From Eutreptiella sp. 'Long Island Sound 2002' (Eukaryota; Euglenozoa; Euglenophyceae; Eutreptiales; Eutreptiaceae), in the NCBI GenBank assembly GCA_964036045.1, contig OZ038383.1, positions 6,960,430-7,024,429 of the forward strand: a DNA stretch of 64,000 bases, read 5' to 3'. A program made the translations under genes and the position numbers. Of the stretch, positions 44,166 through 54,753 are shown one piece after another (positions within the stretch are counted from its first letter, which is position 1; the number at the start of each line of letters is the position of its first letter). The notes beneath the pieces are model-generated. The model was given only the letters and a program-made list of their open reading frames with translations. It did no database searches and had not been told where the DNA came from.

Positions 44166-46269
44166 CTGCCACCGCTGTGTGCGCGGCTTCCGTGCGGACG
44201 CCATGCGGCAGCGGAACTGTGTGGCACCGGAAGGGCGCTGCCTGCGCTGGCAGTTGTGGGAGTCAACATTGGACACACATTGTGCCGAACCCCAGGCAAG
44301 TAATGAGTGTGTGGGGGATAATCCCCCTCACCCCCTGACAATGAGACGCGATTGTCTCACGCATCAAATCGATGTCCCTGTGGCTCTACCATTGCCGACG
44401 TGACAGACCTGCAACTACGGCAACGGGTGTCAGTGGATGCCCCAAGTCTCTTGATTAGCCCGTTTTTCGCCATTTTTCTGCATTTTGTCGAGGTTGTTCA
44501 TACAATTTCTCTCGTGATCAAATGATGAGTCCCGATTCCCCTCCCCATTTCCCCCCATTTCCCCCCATCCCCCCCCCATCTTTGGCATCTTTGGGGACTT
44601 GGGGACTTCCGGTGCTTAGGAGCCTTGCCTGCTGCTGGATCAAATCAAAGCAAAATCCCTTTGGGCTTTTGCCTGGCAAGTCATTCCCAGCCCCGTAGCC
44701 TACGTCAGTGCCCAGTGCCTGCGGTATTCAGGCGCCGAATTCCTAGCCTCGTCTGCCTACCCCACCCACAGACGAGCAGCCCCGTCGTCACCCCTACGCC
44801 CTCAGACCTACTTGATCCCCCCGAAGGGGGTGTCTCTTTGCAAAGCCCGTGCGTGACAAGGTGCCCCATGCTGTACCCCTCCTCCCCATTGCGCAATGAC
44901 CACCTTGTCCAGCGACCCCCCTCTGGTCAGGGAGCACTTTTATACCACTTAAGCCGGTCCAAACGACCCGGCCCCCTCCCAGACGTCAGGCGCTTAAACC
45001 TTGCACGTCGTTGCGCAAGGCGGAGTTGGGGGTAGAACACCGCCTTAACCCCGTCGCAGCTATTGCTGATGTTTTGATAAAGATGCATGCCAGCCGGTGT
45101 CATTAAACAGTGTGACAGAAGCCGATTGTTTGCCACAATTTGGCTGTGCTCTATGCCTGTCATATGCCTGTCTATCTTACCAGAGTTTCCTCACAGTGAA
45201 GGCATGGTCAGACAAGAATTTCGTGTGCTGGAGTAACCGACCAACTGCCCAGCCTACCAAGAGGCCAAGCCAGTGCGAGCTGCCAATGAAGTGAAGTACC
45301 CGCACCACACCTTCTCCCCAGTCCTCAGACGGAAAGCTCCAGTGATCCCTCCAAGAGGTTCCGTTAAAGGACGTATACGACGTAGCAGATGGATATTTGA
45401 ATGGAGGGACGCCCTGAACTTGGTTTTGAGGGAACATATTCAAAGGGGCCCAAACACCTGCAAAGCTATTAAGGCTGAGCGACCCCTCCCCATCTCAGAG
45501 GTGATTTCCTTTTTGTTGGCAGGGGCCCGAGGTCATTTGCACCACAAGTTGTCTTAGCGTCACCACTGGGTGAATCTACAATGTATCTGGGCACACAACC
45601 ACTGATTGGCCTGAATGTGATGACAAGCCATTATCATCAAGAGCCAAGCTCGTAAGTTTGGACCCCCCTCCCATCCGTGCTGCTTGCGTGATTTAACTTC
45701 ATCCTCTGGGGTGTTGTCGTCCAGCAAAAAAATGAGCAGAATCTGCACCCTCACAGCGGAGTTCTGCCTTTTTTCCATTCTGCGGATGTGTGTTGTTGTT
45801 GGTGCTTGCTGCCACTTGACAACAGGGGTAGGCCAATCCTGCACCCTGGGGTGACCAGCTCAGTGAATTAATTATTGGTGTGCGTTGTATTTTTGTTTTT
45901 GTTTGCTTGTGTGGCCTAATCACCTCCAAGAGAGTGTGTCAGATCAAGCGCAGGTGCGGGCGCCATGTACCACCCTATTTGGGGTCATTCGCGTAGCGTA
46001 TCCCAAGGTATGATATCGGATGCCCAAACCCTTGTCAAATCATCATTTTGGGAGACAAAATGATACCCCAATGAATTTTTAGATTTTGACCCCTTCACCC
46101 ACCCGTACCCAGGTCCCACCTTTTCGGGAGGGGCGCCACTGCGGCCACTGTACATCGATTTGGACCCATGTCCTGAGCAAGTTTTTTCTTGTACATTGAC
46201 GCCCTAACCAATGGCGGGGCTCCCGGGTCCGAACACCGGGTAACCCCTCCCCCCCCACGGCTATGGGCC
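44166..46269. other. Intergenic; no gene recognised
   Basis: C-rich words at 44540-44580. An open frame at 45273-45557 has mixed protein-like composition but no start, domain or partner exon. Nothing else seen. Confidence 0.35.
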
Positions 46270-46960
46270 CTTGCCGGTGAGGATTTTGCCGTTTTCAGCA
46301 TGCTTCGCCTGAAAATTTTCGAAAACTCGGCTTTTTCTGAAACCCTTCCATCAACCCTGGTTGGGTTTGGGTGATCATTTGGTGACCATGTGGGTACTTA
46401 AACACCCATGGGGACGCACGCAGTGGCTGGTAGGCCCATGTATCCCGGGCCATGCCCCCCCAAAAAGGCCGCAATTGCTGTTGTGTTGGTAGTTTAGTGG
46501 CACATGAAAATTTTCGAAAATTCGACATTTTCGGAAACCCTTCTTTCGCCCTCGGATGAGTTTGGGTGATCATTTGGTGACAATATGGGTATTTCAGCAC
46601 CCATGGGGAGCCACATAGTGACCGCCAGGCCATGTAGTCTGGGCCATGGGCCCCCCCGAAAGCCCCAAAATTGCTGTTGTGTTGGTAGTTTCGTGGTACT
46701 TGAAACTTTTTCCAAAATTCGACATTTTCCGAAACCCTTCTATTGCCCCTCGGATGAGTTTGGGTGATCATTTGGTGACAATATGGGTAACTGAGCACCC
46801 CTGGGGACCCACGTAGCAGCCGCCAGGCCATGTAGTCTAGGCCATGGGCCCCGTGGAAGCCCCAAAATTGCTATTGTGTAGGTTGTTTAGTGGAACTTGG
46901 CTGAAACCCTCTTGGATGTGTTTGGATGATCGTTTGATGACAGTACTTGACGCGACGGTG
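46270..46960 (+). repeat. ~196-base satellite, about 3.5 units
   Basis: The word gtgatcatttggtgac recurs at 46371, 46566 and 46764 (spacings 195 and 198), and a diverged gatgatcgtttgatgac at 46926. Each unit also contains gcaattgctgttgtg and gaaaattcgacattttc variants. The last unit is truncated. Confidence 0.9.
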
Positions 46961-48120
46961 CACCTTGGCGCCCAGGGTGCTAGGGAAACGACCCCCGGAG
47001 CCCCCAACGAGCGACTAGCAACCGCCCAGGTGGCGCGTGCGCACGAACGCGAATGACACGCACACGTGCCCCCTTGCCCGCACGGGTGAGGGGGGGGGGG
47101 GGGGCTCAGGGAGACCCCCCACCCCATCCCGCCCTACCAGCATCACCTGACCCCAACCCCTCCCCGCCAGCGCTTGCGCCCTCGCTGCCAAGCTCGCTGC
47201 CCGGCCGGCACCCCCCACCCCCGTTGGGTCGTCACTTTAGAGGCCCCGCTGCCGAGTGCGCCCCTCGTGTAGGGGGTTTGGGGGCAACCCCCCCCCCCCC
47301 CCTCCCCAGGAATCTAGGGTAGCGGCGTTGTTACTGCGAGCAGCTTTCTCAATCATCTCATGGTCCACTCACGGGAGGCTCCACCGCCCCTTGAGGCCCG
47401 GAGCTAGCCCCCCCTCCCAAACACCAGAAAAATGCTAGACCTGGTTGTAGTGCCTTTCAAGCCTTTTTCTGTGGCAAGCAATCAATATGAAGAATATTGG
47501 AATGCAGAACATTTGCATGTGTACGCAATGTTCCCCTTTGCCCGCCTAAAAGACCGCATTCAAATTGTGCCAAAAAGGTGGCGGCCGAAGCAAGATGTTG
47601 CAAAATGCATTGCAAATTTAAACTGCAGTGTTGCATTGCCGAAACAACCGAAGGATAGGGTACATGATGCATTGCACGCAACATCTTTATTGCGTGTCAG
47701 TAAGCATGTCAACCCCCTTGACAAACAAAAGTGTGATTGCCCCATTCAAAATGCATAGTACTTGTCGGTAACCCAAAGCCCCACTCCAACAACTGGTGCC
47801 CACTGGGCTGAACAGTGTGCTATTTTGCGACACGACATCACAACAAAGGAGCAACCCTTTTGTGATGGTGATGGGCCGCAACCCCCAGTTGACCATCAAC
47901 CTCTGCTGGCAGTGGGGGGGGGGATAAAGGGGTGACTTTTAGCGTTTGTCGCGGGAGCCCCCCCCCCCTCGAGGGGTTTTTGGGAGTTGTTTGGAGGTTC
48001 CCGTCATGGGTGCCCTCTTGCTGGGAGGGGGGGGGGGGCATGGCTTGTTTTTAGCGGCTCGTCACGGGAGCCGGCCCGGGGGGGGAGGTCCGGAAAATGG
48101 GCTCAAATGACCCCCCCCCC
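46961..48120. other. Intergenic; weak ORF at 47432-47758
   Basis: 47432-47758 is a 108-residue frame starting at an ATG; no domain is recognised, and it is kept only as a possibility. Poly-G/C tracts lie at 47091-47103, 47289-47302 and 48027-48038. Confidence 0.25.
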
Positions 48121-48460
48121 ACCCAGCATAACGCTTGTCTTTTCGGGGTCCCCACAGTGGGGAGGTATCAATATGGTGACATAGCCCTTGCCTTCTCGGG
48201 GTGCCCTTAGCAATATGGTTGCATACTCCTTGCCTTCTTGGGGTCCCAGTAGGGGGAGGAATGAATAGGGCTGCATAACTCTTGCCTTCTAGGGGTTCCC
48301 ACATTGGGGTGTCATCGATATGGCAACTTAACCCTTACCTTCTTGGGGTCCCCATAGTGAGGAGTAATCAATGTAGCAGCAAAAGCCCTTCCGTTTAGGG
48401 GTCCCCAAAGTGGGGGTGGGAATCATTGTGGTTTCATAACCCCTGTTTTCTCAGGGGGGG
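48121..48460. repeat. ~60-base G/C-hairpin satellite, block 1
   Basis: Five to six diverged units of the form cttgccttctcggggtcccc, then a short A/T-rich core (atcaatatggctgcataacc-like). The ggggtcccc part is self-complementary. The same family fills 49265-49700, and inverted copies occur at 61826-61985 and at 8108-8160 inside the 768-base repeat. Confidence 0.8.
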
Positions 48461-48469
48461 TGTTGCCTG

Positions 48470-48511
48470 AACCGTGCGCGCACCGTGCACGCACCGTGCG
48501 CGCACCGTGCG
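48470..48511. repeat. 11-base tandem repeat accgtgcgcgc
   Basis: Four units alternating accgtgcgcgc and accgtgcacgc. A second array with five units is at 49208-49262, again beside the G/C-hairpin satellite. Confidence 0.85.
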
Positions 48512-48545
48512 TCCTTTTGCGTATTCTATGTCCACCAGATCCACA

Positions 48546-48881
48546 ATGCCTGAATCTGAGCTGCCCTGGCTTGTCGCCGGACTGCCTGTGTACTACCACC
48601 GCTCCAACGGGGATAGGGTGTCGGCCACTGTCGTTGACCCTTCTCCAAGAGGTGGGCGTCGCGTCTCTATTCGGTACGAATTGGGTGGTGAAGAGGTCTT
48701 GTACGAGCATGCACCCGAGGAGCGGTTGGAGTTTGCAATTGTGACTGCTGAGAGCCCCGATTCCCCCCAACCTGTGCACCATGAGGCGCCGATGGACGCT
48801 TTGCTGGAGCCCCAATTACCTGAAGTGGAAACTAAAGCCCCTAGAATTGATGATCATGAGCCAGAATGCTGTGGCGGATGA
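48546..48881 (+). CDS. Small Tudor-like domain protein
   Basis: 111 residues. Residues about 10-65 follow the pattern of a Tudor/SH3-like beta barrel: G-L-P-V-Y-Y, then G-D-R-V-S-A-T-V, then R-V-S-I-R-Y, then a terminal strand near L-Y. The C-terminal third is acidic and Pro-rich and ends with a Cys pair. Such barrels often bind methylated Lys/Arg or nucleic acid; that role is inferred. The start is supported by a tccaccag acceptor (ending 48538), seven bases upstream, suitable for SL addition. A similar barrel is encoded at about 54840-54990 in the nearby transposon, so this could be a domesticated or stray element gene. It is wedged between satellite arrays. Confidence 0.45.
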   Translation: MPESELPWLVAGLPVYYHRSNGDRVSATVVDPSPRGGRRVSIRYELGGEEVLYEHAPEERLEFAIVTAESPDSPQPVHHEAPMDALLEPQLPEVETKAPRIDDHEPECCGG

Positions 48882-48956
48882 AATTGAAATTCCCGTAACC
48901 CAACCAGTGTTGTCGCTTGTGTTGTCGCCTGTGCATGGTTTGTAACGGAGGTGCGT

Positions 48957-49147
48957 GCAAGGTGCAGAAATTGGGAGCCTGGAACCTGTGACAAGCATCA
49001 GATTCAAAAAAAAAATTCCCGGTACGCCAATAGGGGCTGCAGGGTGCAGAAAATAGGACCCTGGAACCTGTGACAAGCATCAGACTAAAAATTGAAGAAT
49101 CCTGGTATGCCAGTATGGACTGCAAGGTGCAGAAATCAGGACCCTGG
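48957..49147. repeat. ~83-base tandem repeat, about 2.3 units
   Basis: gcaaggtgcagaaat recurs at 48957, 49037 and 49123 (one or two changes), each followed by ggaccctgg or ggagcctgg and gtgacaagcatcaga in the first two units. Confidence 0.85.
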
Positions 49148-49264
49148 GTGTGTTTCTATGGGGGCCATTCAACGGGGTACAAGTTGGGCAACCATCCCAA
49201 AAACATTGAACCGTGCGCGCACCGTGCACGCACCGTGCGCGCACCGTGCGCGCACCGTGCGACA

Positions 49265-49700
49265 ACGCCCCCAGGGTCCCATAGTGGAGAGGAATCAATA
49301 TGGCTCACAAGCCCCCACCTTCTCAGGGTCCCCATTGTGGGGAAAAATCAATATGGCTGCATAACCTTTGCCTTCTAGGGGTTCCCTCGTTGGGAAATAA
49401 TCAATTGGCGGCATAACCCCTACCTTCCCGGAGTTCAGTTGAGTGGTGATGACCATGTGCCTGTGACACGGGGGCGTATGCGAACCCAGTATCTGTTGCC
49501 TCATGGCTGGAGTTCAATAGTGGGGGGGAATGTGGCTACAAAACCGCCGCCTTCTTGGTGGGGTTATGCAGCCATATGGATTCCTCCCCACTATGGGGAT
49601 CCCAAGAAGGTAGGACAACCATATTGATTACTCTCCACCATGGGGACCCCCCGAACGCACAGGTTATTGAGCCATATTGATTCTTGCATGTTTTGCCGTT
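49265..49700. repeat. G/C-hairpin satellite, block 2, with an inserted LINE tail
   Basis: Same family as 48121-48460. One unit is split at 49441-49507 by a short LINE 3'-tail insertion; the flanking words ggagttca (49431-49438) and ggagttca (49510-49517) act as the target-site duplication. Confidence 0.65.
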
Positions 49701-50740
49701 AAAGTGCTTGCCGGATGTTAGATTTGCGAGCTGTGGTATGCTGACCACATGTTCAAATCCAATGAACCTCATGATAGTAGTGGTGCACTCAACTTGGAGG
49801 CCACCAAGGGTCTCACCTCAAGCTGCCTCACCCTCGTCTCCAGGCCGAGGCAAGTAGGAGGATTGTGTGGGCAGAGCCTATGGCAAATCTGCATCACATC
49901 GGGACTAAAGGCTGAAAGTGCCTATGGCGCGGGCATTTAGTCAATCAGATACCGACCATCAACCCCATATGGCAAATCCGTGTGGGTAGAGCCTCCAACA
50001 AATCCCGGACCGTTTTGAAGTGATCATGGAGTAATGATCAACGACTCAGTGCCGGTTGCCGCCCTCAATGTTGGGTTTGCCACACATAGAGAGCAGTTAT
50101 TGCAACGGAATGCCTTGGCCAATGCCGGTCTGTGATGACGCACCACTACACCGGCCGTTTGCCCCAAGAGCCAGGCTCCATGCTGGATTGGCCCGCTATC
50201 GAAGCATGAGAAGGGGAGAGCAAGGCCCGCTATCGGCTTGGCAAAGAACTACATCCTGAAGAGTGCGGTTGTCGTGGCCCCAGAGTCAAGTGAGCGAGTC
50301 AACCCATTACACATAGCATGAACAGCAAGTGTGTGGGTGTGTGTGTGTGTGGGGGGGTCCTTGCCGTGTAACCCTGCTGGGGTGGGCTCTACATGCCCCA
50401 AGCATTGTACATGACGTCGGGGCAGGTGACTTGGTATTCGCTTCATCGCGTCATGGCTGAGGAGTCGCCCCCCCCCCCCCCCCACCCACCCGTGCTGTCT
50501 GTTGGTTTTTGTGTCGTGAGACGCCAAAGCGAAAACCAACACCAACCACCACACAAGTAGCTGTTGCCACCAGGTACCATGTGCGCGCATACTATGGTCC
50601 GTGGAAACAAGAGTCATGCATGCACACATGAATGGTGTCCACGCAGTCAATGGGGATCGGGGGCTGAAAATTTTGTATCCAGAACCTGGGAGGGGGGGGG
50701 GCGACTCCGCGGGTCCTAGGACGCCAACTACCCCCCCCCC
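49701..50740. other. Intergenic; no gene recognised
   Basis: A poly-C run at 50468-50482 and a GT run at 50331-50350. The direct word ggcaaatc(c/t)g recurs near 49878 and 49971. No domains. Confidence 0.35.
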
Positions 50741-50745
50741 CCCCC

Positions 50746-50935
50746 AAAGGGGCCTCCGGCCAACAGTTAGTTGTCAAAGGTATGAATCCAAGGAGCCAAT
50801 GGGCGCCATAGGTGCCCCGGCGCCAAAGGCGCCCAATGTGGGAGCGTTAGCACGCTGGGCGCGCGCCGGGCATCTTTTTTGACCCGTGCCCCACCGGTGG
50901 CCTTTGAGGGGGTGCACTAAGGAGGCGCACTTAGT
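50746..50935. repeat. Cluster of dispersed GC-rich repeat words
   Basis: Holds, in order: poly-C followed by aaggggcctccggccaacag (also at 56106), the hairpin ggcgccaaaggcgcc (50819-50833), and a start fragment of the 768-base repeat (gcgcgccgggcatctttttt, then ggggtgcactaaggaggcgc). Confidence 0.75.
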
Positions 50936-51016
50936 GCAGTGCAGCTATTTGGGCGTCTAGCTGTACTAGAGACCCATACTTTGAGATAGTAGGGGCATCA
51001 TTGAGCGCCAGATATC

Positions 51017-51115
51017 GCAAGACGAGGCGCTATACAAATGTTGTTCGTTGCGAAGTACTTTCCAGCGGAAGGTTAGCAAGACGGGCCGCTATACAAATGT
51101 CGTTTGTTGCGAAGT
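51017..51115 (+). repeat. Direct repeat pair, ~38 bases, 59 bases apart
   Basis: gcaagacg...gctatacaaatg...gttgcgaagt occurs at 51017-51055 and 51076-51115 with a few substitutions. Confidence 0.8.
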
Positions 51116-51219
51116 GAAGATCCTGCATTGGGAGCAAAACCCCGGCCCAAGTGCAGCGCCAAATTGTTTCAGGGGCGAACGCGGCGCTGCGTTCTTTCTT
51201 TCTTTCTTGTATCTCTTTC

Positions 51220-51363
51220 CCACGCTTTGTTGCGTGGCCCCTTGAGTTGCGGTTAGGGACTCTCAATCCACGTTTTGTTGCGTGGCCCCTTGAGTTGGGG
51301 TTAGGGACTCGCAATCCACGCTTTGCTGCGTGGCCCCTTGAGTTGGGGAGAGGGCTTGTGCAA
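51220..51363. repeat. 48-base tandem repeat, three units, each with a hairpin
   Basis: Units start at 51220, 51268 and 51316. Each begins ccacgctttgttgcgtgg, a six-base-pair stem with a six-base loop, followed by ccccttgagttggggttagg. The same hairpin word occurs in the 768-base repeat (8203-8220) and at about 62040-62058. Confidence 0.9.
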
Positions 51364-51504
51364 GTGTGGTGTAAGCGGGGAGGGGTGATGTACCATCATG
51401 GCGGTGTGGTCCGAGGCCAGCTCCCCGAGTTGCTATGACCGCACTTTTGCACTTGCATTCCAACCCCCATATAAATATAACCTTGGACTGTGGAGGCCGC
51501 CGCT

Positions 51505-51543
51505 TAAGTGGTAGCGCACCCGCGCTGGCGCCGGTTCGATTCC
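51505..51543 (+). repeat. tRNA-like A and B boxes with short spacing
   Basis: taagtggtagcg (51505-51516) and ggttcgattcc (51533-51543) match Pol III boxes, but only 16 bases separate them. That is too few for a tRNA, so this is a remnant. Confidence 0.35.
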
Positions 51544-51948
51544 CGTTGTCGCCGCGCAACGGACGAGACCTCCCCTCGATCCCTTCGAGTCCCGGCGGTG
51601 GCGCGCGCTGCTAGAGGTGTGTGGTGCCGCGACGCGGTTTGCTTTCCCTAGGAACCCAGTTTAAAGGTAATATGGGTTAAATTAATTTTTCAAATTTGAA
51701 TGCAATTAAAAATTAAACCAACAAATTTTAACTCTTTAAACGAGAATTTCCTGATTTTAACCGGTTTGCTCGGTTACGTACATGGGCATATTAGGATCCC
51801 CGAGGTGTTTCATGTCGTCCAAGGTGGGTTCATGGGTTTGTAGCGGGATTTTAATGCCTATGGGTCGGTTATTGAACCCATAGAGTCTTTCCTTGGGGGC
51901 ACCTCCTACCCCACTCCACACCCACTTTTCCCTTGTGTAGATCTTGTT

Positions 51949-53184
51949 ATGCCTTTCTCTCGGGACACCCTTACCGAGCTTAGCATGACGCTAACGCGTT
52001 TGAGTGGGGCCAAGAGTTTGCGGGACCCTTTGGTCTCCCAACTCCTTGGTGAGTGGGTGGCTTCATCCCCGTTGGCCAAGGCTCGTTGGGCCGAGGCCAC
52101 GGAGGTTGGCTACCCCACCCTCATTCGCAATAAGCAAAAGGAGGCGGTGAAGCAATACGCTTCTATGCTCTTTCCCGCACCCCACCTTATTGGGCTACTT
52201 ATGGAGCTCAATGTCACAAAGACGGGATACCGCCACCTCTCCGCCTTCATGACCCGCCGCGGGCTTGACTATACGGCCGCTACCGGCCACGAATTCCCGC
52301 GCCCTATCCCCACACGGCAAGCCTTCTTGGACACTTGGAAGGAGTTGGTCAAGGCGCTAGAGTTGCGCCCGCCGGTGACCGTCTCCGACCCCCCCGCTAG
52401 CGGCCGCAGTTGGCCCATACATTCATGGGCCCGCTACATTCAATCGCGTCCACCACTAGTGGACACCATTGATTGGACGCGGCCCCTCACCATCATTTTG
52501 CGTGGTGATGCGTACCCGTGCGCCGGTGGGAGTTGGACTCAATTGTCCATTGGGCTCCTCAACCATGGCAAGCGGGGGCGCACACCCGCCTATTTGTGGG
52601 TCATTGGGATGGCCGTGTGCGGGGACAAAGAAATGGCCGCTTTGGCCACTATATGGGCCGAGAACCTTCAGGTTTGTGGCCGTTTCGTGGTGCATTGATT
52701 TTCATACCGCTTCGTTTAAATTTTGTTCGTTTAATTTTGCATTTCTGATTAAAACTTAAGTCGCCGGAAAAATTAGTTTAAAATTTAAACGAAAAAGATC
52801 TGTTCGGAAATTAATGCACCATCCGATTCTTTAGGTGTTGCAGTCCATTCACGACTGCAAGCAATTTTGCTGGGCAACCCGGTGGGTGCCCAGTGAGCTG
52901 GTTATTGGGGGTGACCAGCCGTTCGTCCGCCGCCTTATTGGGGTGTCTACGTCGCCCATGGTGGGCTCTATTTACAACATGGGGGTGTGGGACAAGCCAA
53001 CCAAACCCTCCCCCCCCGCATCCAAGACCAACCCCAACCCAAAACCCAAACACAACCTCAAGAGCCAGCGCTTCGAGTCGGACGATGAGTCCGACTCGGA
53101 GTCTGCCCCGGACTCCTCAAGCGGAGCCCCCCCCCCCCCGCAAGAAAAAGAACAACCCCCCCCTACCCCCGAAGACCAAGGCCA
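51949..53184 (+). CDS. Transposon-encoded protein, putative transposase N-terminal part (two exons)
   Basis: Exons are 51949-52671 and 52835-53184. The intron (52672-52834) has cag|gtttgt and ttctttag|gtg sites, is phase 0 and is very A/T-rich. The ATG lies eight bases after a ccttgtgtag acceptor. The N-terminal ~150 residues are helical and basic. I-I-L-R-G-D-A-Y-P (about residues 185-193) and, after the junction, V-I-G-G-D-Q-P-F-V-R-R-L-I-G each place an Asp in a short hydrophobic strand, as the first two acidic residues of a DDE/RNase H-fold transposase would. The third is not identified, so transposase is an inference. The product then turns acidic (D-D-E-S-D-S-E-S) and Pro-rich. A 13-C run (53127-53139) probably carries a one-base slip, because the basic linker K-K-K-N-N-P-P-L-P in another frame matches the frame used after the insertion. 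Confidence 0.5.
53127..53139 (+). other. 13-C homopolymer, likely frameshift point in the transposon gene
   Basis: Upstream the acidic frame is ≡2 (mod 3). Downstream the K-T-K-A frame is 0 and agrees with the frame of 54754-55220. One C more or less would connect them, whether from a real mutation or an assembly error. Confidence 0.45.
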
Positions 53185-53620
53185 ATTCAATTCAATTGCC
53201 AAGGGCCCAGTGGAGAACGGTGTTCACTCAATTGCCAAGGCCCCAGTGGAGACTAGTGTTCAGTCGGTTGCCAAAGCCCCGATGGAGATTGGTGCTCATT
53301 CAATTGCCAAGGCCCCAGTGGAGAATGGTGTTCAGTCGGTCACCAAGGCCCCGGTGGAGAATGGTGCTCATTCAATTGCCAAGGCCCCGGTGGAGAATGG
53401 TGCTCAGTCAATTGCCAAGGCCCTGGTGGAGATTGGTGCTCAGTCAATTGTCAAGGCCATGATGGAGAATGGTGCTCAGGCAATTGCCACAGCCCCGGTG
53501 GAGAGTGGTGCTCGGTCGATTGCCAAGGCCCTGGTGGAGAATGGTGTTCAGTCAATTGCGACCGCCCCGTTGGAGGATGGTGCTCAGTCAATTTCCAAGG
53601 CCCCGGTGGAGAACACGGAC
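53185..53620 (+). repeat. 36-base coding minisatellite, about 12 units
   Basis: Units of tcaattgccaaggccccggt plus 16 further bases encode a 12-residue repeat of the type S-I-A-K-A-P-V-E-N-G-A-H. Substitutions are largely conservative across units, hinting at past coding in the source element. Confidence 0.85.
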
Positions 53621-53695
53621 TTATTGAGCGTTGACCTCTGTCGTGTCCTGTCTGCCAAGGAAGATAGCAGGCAGATGCTGCGGATGCAGAAAAGG

Positions 53696-53944
53696 GGCAG
53701 CTATTACTTCATCGAGTGGATCCCTGACAACATCCGGAGCACGGAGCTTGACAAGCACATGTGCAGGTGCAAAGCAGGGGCAACGGTTACTTTGTCGGGT
53801 GGATGCCTGACAACACCCAGGGTACGGACCTTGACAGGCAGATGTGCAGGCACAGAACAAGGGCAGCAGCAACTTCGTCAACTGGACCCCCGATGATATT
53901 CCGTGGAACCGGACACCAAGGTGGAGCATGAGTAATTTCAAAAA
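53696..53944 (+). repeat. 83-base tandem repeat, three units, encoding a W-x-P-D motif in rotating frames
   Basis: Units begin at 53696, 53779 and 53862. Each encodes a version of Y-F-[IV]-x-W-[IM]-P-D-N, followed in the first two by T-x-L-D and M-C-R. Since 83 is not a multiple of three, each unit lies in a different frame. Confidence 0.8.
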
Positions 53945-54753
53945 TACATGATTACATGCCACACAGACCTATTCAACACATTGACACTGTGGGGGTTTGA
54001 TTTTGCCGGATCTCAGAGGCACTTGAACCAGGGTCTTACGTGTAAGCCTCAGATTTTCAAAAACTATGCCAACGAGATCTGTGACATCCCACACAGGGGT
54101 GTGATAATGACTGTTGCCTTTATTGAGTAGCACTATATATTACAGGCAGAGCAGGCTTTTTGTTTTAGACCGGACTACTGCTTGGGACGGTCGTTCACAC
54201 TGGGGCGAGGCCTGTGGCTGTGGCCTCTCCCCATTATTCAGGTTGTCACCGGCTGAGGTCATTGAGGACCCGTCCTGCGTTTTGTTTGGTTACAGGCAAC
54301 CGAACATAGTTCTTTAGGGCCCCTCCGGCCCTAACCCCACTACCTGCGGTTTCTCTAAGTGTTGGCAACGACCAGTCAGCCCTCACTCTTTCTGGGTGAC
54401 GCTGACGTATGGGCACATCTGGTTTCCTATGACCTGTTGTTGAATTCCCCAAGACCGAATGAGTGTCGGGGAGCACTGTAGAGCCTCTGCACCGCTTTTA
54501 AGCATCATTGGTGGGTCTCCAGCTGGGGTGACTCGGAATGCATGATTTTCTTTATATGATGGCATTATATAGTGGTGTTTTGTAAGCTGAGCTGACGTGT
54601 GCACAGTGAATCTGAGACACCAATCGAACCTGATATGGATGTGCTGCAGTGCAGCAGAACAATGCACTGATTGTGGTAATGACCATGCGCCTGTGACACG
54701 GGGGCGTATGCGAGCCCAGTATCCGTTGCATCATGGCCCGAAGACCAAGGCCA

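Larger units (their letters stand above)
53168..54753 (+). mobile_element. 1.55-kb retro-insertion with exact 17-base target-site duplication
   Basis: cccgaagaccaaggcca occurs at 53168-53184 and 54737-54753. The inserted DNA (53185-54736) ends with the same ~60-base tail (…ccgttgcatcatgg) that ends the LINE at 25084. Its left end is not an SL, so it is 5' truncated or a non-autonomous relative. Inside are a 36-base minisatellite (53185-53620), an 83-base tandem repeat (53696-53890) and unassigned sequence. The insertion keeps the host frame open by chance, creating a chimeric ORF up to 53896. Confidence 0.8.

Noticed and set aside
45273-45557. 94-codon frame at 45.3 kb
   Set aside because: Composition is protein-like, but there is no domain, acceptor or related copy; left as intergenic.
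51220-51363. Possible CRISPR array
   Set aside because: There are only three contiguous 48-base units with no spacers, in a eukaryotic context; it is a minisatellite.
52835-53896. Single 353-residue protein starting at GTG
   Set aside because: It begins at a splice acceptor, continues an upstream exon in phase, and beyond 53184 reads into an insertion proven by a 17-base duplication.
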